From NCBI GenBank assembly GCA_007121695.1, contig SKKC01000195.1, forward strand, positions 1 to 8,337: DNA of 8,337 bases, written 5' to 3'. Position numbers and translations under genes: made by a program. Positions 5,542-8,337 of the stretch are shown piece after piece. How positions within the stretch are numbered: position 1 is the stretch's first letter; each line of letters starts with the position of its first letter. This DNA comes from Spirochaetales bacterium (GTDB taxonomy: Bacteria; Spirochaetota; Spirochaetia; DSM-27196; SKKC01). The notes under the pieces were generated by a model that was not told where the DNA came from, did not search any database, and worked only from the letters and a program-made list of their open reading frames with translations.

Positions 5542-7692
5542 ATGAAATACCGCAATCCGAATCTTCCGCTGGAAGAACGCATAGAGGACCTGCTGTCGCA
5601 TATGACCCTCGAAGAAAAGGCCTCGCAACTACTCCACGAGAGCCCGGCGATCGAGCGGCTTGGAGTGCCCGAGTACAACTGGTGGAACGAGTGTCTGCAC
5701 GGTGTCGCCCGTGCGGGGAAGGCGACTGTATTCCCGCAGGCAATCGCGCTTGGCGCGACGTTTAACCCCGATCTGGCATTCGAGGTCGCCGAGGCGATCT
5801 CCACGGAAGGCCGGGCCAAGTTCAACGAAGCGGTTCGTAACAATCAGCGTGGTCGATACCAGGGGCTGACCTTCTGGACTCCGAACATCAACATTTTTCG
5901 TGACCCCCGCTGGGGCCGAGGGCAGGAAACCTACGGCGAGGACCCGTTCCTGACAGCAGCCATAGGAACAGCCTTCGTGAAAGGCATACAGGGCGATCAT
6001 CCCGCCTACATGAAGGCTGCCGCCTGCGCCAAGCACTTCGCCGTACACAGCGGCCCGGAAGGGCTTCGTCACGAGTTCGATGCGCGGGTCAGCGAAAAGG
6101 ACCTGCGTGAAACCTACCTGCCTGCCTTCAAGGCGCTCGTCGACGCGGGGGTCGAAGCGGTCATGGGGGCGTACAATCGCACGAACGGAGAACCCTGCTG
6201 CGCGAGCGAAACCCTCATGAATACCATTCTTCGGGGGGAGTGGCAGTTCCAGGGTCACTACGTGTCGGACTGCTGGGCTATTGGAGACTTTCACACCAAC
6301 CACAAGGTTACATCGACGCCCGAAGAATCGGCCGCACTCGGAGTCCGCACGGGCTGCGACCTGAACTGCGGCTGCGTATACGAGTCGCTCGTTGCCGCGG
6401 TGGAGCAGGGCCTGCTCGAAGAGGCCGACATAGACCGGTCCCTGCGACGTCTGCTCTCCGCGCGATTCCGGCTTGGTCTGTTCGATCCACCGGAGATGGT
6501 TCCCTGGAGCTCCGTCCCCATGTCTGTCGTCGGGTGCGACACTCACCGCGCGCTCGCCCGCGAGGTTGCACAACAGTCATGTGTGCTTCTGAAAAACAAC
6601 GGTGTGCTGCCGTTGAAATCGGACGTTCGCAAGCTCTTTGTCACGGGCCCTGCCGCGGCTGACCATACCGTCCTGCTGTCGAACTACCACGGCACGTCCA
6701 CGCGACTGGTATCCTTCCTCGACGGGATCACCGAACGAGCCGGTGACGATCGCTGGGTCGTGTACCGACAGGGCTGCGGGTTCGATACACCGGTACGGAA
6801 CAAACTCAACTACTCGTTCAACGAGGCGAAGGATCACGATATTGTAATCGCCTGCCTTGGTATATCGAGCTATCTCGAGGGTGAAGAAGGAGACGCGTTC
6901 GCCTCTGACTTCAAGGGAGACAAGCGGACGCTGGCCCTTCCGGAAGACCAGGTCGATTACTGCCGGAAGATCAAGAAAGCAGGTGCGCCGCTTGTCGTCG
7001 TGGTAACCGGCGGGTCGCCGATAGATCTGACCGAGATACACGAGCTTGCCGACGCAGTGGTCTTCGCGTGGTACCCGGGTGAAGAGGGCGGGAACGCGCT
7101 GGCGTCACTGCTGTTCGGCGATGTCAGTCCGTCGGGGCGACTGCCGATTACCTTTCCGAAGTCACTCGAGCAGCTGCCTCCGTTCGAAGAGTACGCCATG
7201 AAAGGCAGAACCTATCGGTACATGACCGAGACGCCCCTCTATCCCTTCGGCTTCGGTCTTTCCTACGGCGACATACGCTACGAGTCGCTGCAGCAGGTGG
7301 ACGCCGCCTCCGGAATGGCCTGGGACATGGCAGCAGCCGCTGGAGGACACGACACAGACGTACTACACGGTGTCGATCTCGTTGTGACGCTGCGGAATGC
7401 AGGATCCACCGGCGTGTCCGAGGTCGTGCAGACCTACGTGGCGCTCGCGCACAACGACGGCAGTCAGCCGATTTCGCGGCTTGTCAGCGTCGACCGCGTG
7501 TGGATCGGTCCCGGCGAAACCGTGAAGACAGCGGTTTCGCTGCCTTCGGGCGCGTTCGAGACGGTCGACGACGACGGTGTGTCGCGTTCGCGTCAGGGCG
7601 AGTGGAACATTATTGTCGGGGGCAGTTCTCCCGGGACCCGGAGTCAGGAACTCGGCGCCCCTGCGCCAGTCTCGCTGACCGTCGAGCGATAG
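5542..7692 (+). CDS. Family 3 beta-glycosidase (beta-xylosidase / beta-glucosidase type), cytoplasmic
   Basis: A 716-residue three-domain GH3 enzyme that releases terminal beta-linked sugars. The N-terminal barrel (about 10-300) carries NWWNECLHGVAR, PNINIFRDPRWGRGQETYGEDP, K164-H165 in AKHFAVH, and the nucleophile motif YVSDCWAI (D243). The alpha/beta sandwich (about 350-575) begins at LLKNNGVLPL and has YLEGEEGD (E446, E448, E449), which includes the likely acid/base. A fibronectin-III-like domain ends the protein (about 610-710, with the PGE turn). The N-W-W-N-E-C-L-H-G and S-D-C phrases resemble the beta-xylosidase branch, but these families are mixed and substrate is unproven. There is no signal peptide, so it acts on imported oligosaccharides. 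AAGGAG (5531-5536) is 5 nt before the ATG. It is the last gene of the pyrG-lpt run, an unexpected partner. Its stop directly abuts the stop of the convergent FGE gene. Confidence 0.93.
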   Translation: MKYRNPNLPLEERIEDLLSHMTLEEKASQLLHESPAIERLGVPEYNWWNECLHGVARAGKATVFPQAIALGATFNPDLAFEVAEAISTEGRAKFNEAVRNNQRGRYQGLTFWTPNINIFRDPRWGRGQETYGEDPFLTAAIGTAFVKGIQGDHPAYMKAAACAKHFAVHSGPEGLRHEFDARVSEKDLRETYLPAFKALVDAGVEAVMGAYNRTNGEPCCASETLMNTILRGEWQFQGHYVSDCWAIGDFHTNHKVTSTPEESAALGVRTGCDLNCGCVYESLVAAVEQGLLEEADIDRSLRRLLSARFRLGLFDPPEMVPWSSVPMSVVGCDTHRALAREVAQQSCVLLKNNGVLPLKSDVRKLFVTGPAAADHTVLLSNYHGTSTRLVSFLDGITERAGDDRWVVYRQGCGFDTPVRNKLNYSFNEAKDHDIVIACLGISSYLEGEEGDAFASDFKGDKRTLALPEDQVDYCRKIKKAGAPLVVVVTGGSPIDLTEIHELADAVVFAWYPGEEGGNALASLLFGDVSPSGRLPITFPKSLEQLPPFEEYAMKGRTYRYMTETPLYPFGFGLSYGDIRYESLQQVDAASGMAWDMAAAAGGHDTDVLHGVDLVVTLRNAGSTGVSEVVQTYVALAHNDGSQPISRLVSVDRVWIGPGETVKTAVSLPSGAFETVDDDGVSRSRQGEWNIIVGGSSPGTRSQELGAPAPVSLTVER

Positions 7693-8337
7693 TCAGGTAT
7701 CGCGCGCGACCCGGAACCCGCAGTTGCCGGTAGAGCTGTCGGGAGTGTTGGACGATCGTGCTGCAACCCGGTAGCGGTTGCAGTACGAGTGGTGACACAG
7801 GTAGGAGCCGCCGCGCATCACGCGGCTGCTTCCACGCGCCGGCCCGACCGGGTCCTGTAGCGGTCGTTCGTCAGGATGCCTGGTCGACCACCAGTCGGCA
7901 CACCACTCCCACACGTTTCCCGCCATGTTGTACAGTCCGAACCCGTTCGGTTCGAAGCTGTGGACCGGTGCGGTTCCGGCGAAGCCGTCCTCTTCCGTGT
8001 TGTGGGTCGGAAAGGTTCCCTGCCAGATATTACACTGGTGTATTCCACCCGGTGTCAGTTCGTCGCCCCACACGTATCGCTTACCGACCAGGCCTCCCCG
8101 CGCGGCGCATTCCCATTCCGCTTCCGTCGGCAGTCGGACCCCGGCCCAGGTGCAGTACGCACCAGCGTCGGTATGCGATACGTGGACCACCGGGTGATCC
8201 AGTCTGTCCTCGATGGTCGACCCCTTTCCTTCGGGTTTCGCCCAGTACGCGCCTTTCACGCCGTACCACCAGGGCAGTCCCTGTACCTCCTGCGCGTGGC
8301 CACGGCGGAGCGTCACCTTGCTGACAAACCGCCGGAA
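7693..8337 (-). CDS. Formylglycine-generating enzyme, sulfatase activator (5' part beyond right edge)
   Basis: The C-terminal 214 residues of an FGE-sulfatase protein. The frame is open to the window edge, so the true start lies outside; the in-frame GTG at 8316 is an internal valine, not the start. FGE oxidises a cysteine in the C-x-P-x-R motif of sulfatases to formylglycine, using molecular oxygen and copper. Seen in order: PWWYGVKGAYW, PEGKGSTIEDR, HPVVHVS, WAGVRLPTEAEWECAARGGL, WGDELTPGG, NIWQGTFPTHN, EPNGFGLYNMAGNVWEWCADWW, then RGGSYLCHHSYCNRYR and ARSSNTPDSS near the C-terminus. Both active-site cysteines are present (codons 7795-7797 and 7780-7782), matching Cys336 and Cys341 of human FGE. 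This separates it from FGE-fold relatives such as EgtB. It is convergent with the GH3 gene with no gap. No sulfatase is visible here; one may lie to the right. Confidence 0.93.
   Translation of the reverse strand, partial: FRRFVSKVTLRRGHAQEVQGLPWWYGVKGAYWAKPEGKGSTIEDRLDHPVVHVSHTDAGAYCTWAGVRLPTEAEWECAARGGLVGKRYVWGDELTPGGIHQCNIWQGTFPTHNTEEDGFAGTAPVHSFEPNGFGLYNMAGNVWEWCADWWSTRHPDERPLQDPVGPARGSSRVMRGGSYLCHHSYCNRYRVAARSSNTPDSSTGNCGFRVARDT

Noticed and set aside
5629..6573. A 314-codon minus-strand frame opposite the GH3 gene, plus other overlapping frames there.
   Set aside because: No recognisable motif; the GH3 frame explains the region completely.
7700..7709. TCGCGCGCGA, a 10-bp palindrome near the end of the FGE gene.
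   Set aside because: It lies in coding sequence and is a simple alternating CG run; no loop or T-run, so no terminator function is supported.

Overview
The window is chromosomal, GC-rich by eye, and almost fully coding. It suggests a motile Gram-negative (two-membrane) bacterium: it carries a chemotaxis methyltransferase (CheR) and a lptC-lptA-lptB envelope-lipid export cluster directly behind pyrG. My best guess is a free-living, sugar-degrading spirochaete (Spirochaetota). The reasons are the pyrG-lptC-lptA-lptB order, the relaxed lipobox (Phe at -3) on LptC, and the general look of the proteins. The window alone cannot prove this.

Layout. (1) 1-541, minus strand: 5' part of cheR, running off the left edge. 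(2) 542-631: a 90-bp divergent control region with a good sigma-70-type promoter for cheR (TTGACA, 17-bp spacer, TAGACT) and a weaker, overlapping candidate for the plus strand. (3) 632-1966, plus: a cytoplasmic GH1 beta-glucosidase. (4) 1967-2020: a 54-bp gap holding a strong-looking promoter (TTGACC, 17-bp spacer, GATAAT) and an 18-bp perfect inverted repeat that ends at the base before the pyrG start codon. (5) 2021-7692, plus: a tight run pyrG, lptC, lptA, lptB, GH3 glycosidase. It has two 4-bp stop/start overlaps, then gaps of 2 and 17 bp, so it is probably one transcript. (6) 7693-8337, minus: the C-terminal part of a formylglycine-generating enzyme (sulfatase activator), convergent with the GH3 gene. 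The two stop codons are directly adjacent. It runs off the right edge.

How the genes fit together. PyrG makes CTP, which is used for nucleic acids and for CMP/CDP-activated lipid and sugar precursors. LptC, LptA and LptB are the periplasmic and ATPase parts of the bridge that carries lipopolysaccharide-like lipid to the outer membrane. Their coupling to pyrG links precursor supply with envelope export. The GH1 and GH3 enzymes lack signal peptides and would hydrolyse imported beta-linked oligosaccharides in the cytoplasm. The formylglycine-generating enzyme implies Cys-type sulfatases elsewhere in the genome, consistent with use of sulfated glycans.

I found no clear new defence, mobile or RNA-based system, no rRNA or tRNA, no CRISPR array and no insertion sequence. 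The most interesting signal is regulatory: the pyrG promoter and palindrome predict a leaderless or nearly leaderless pyrG mRNA whose first bases are a run of C.
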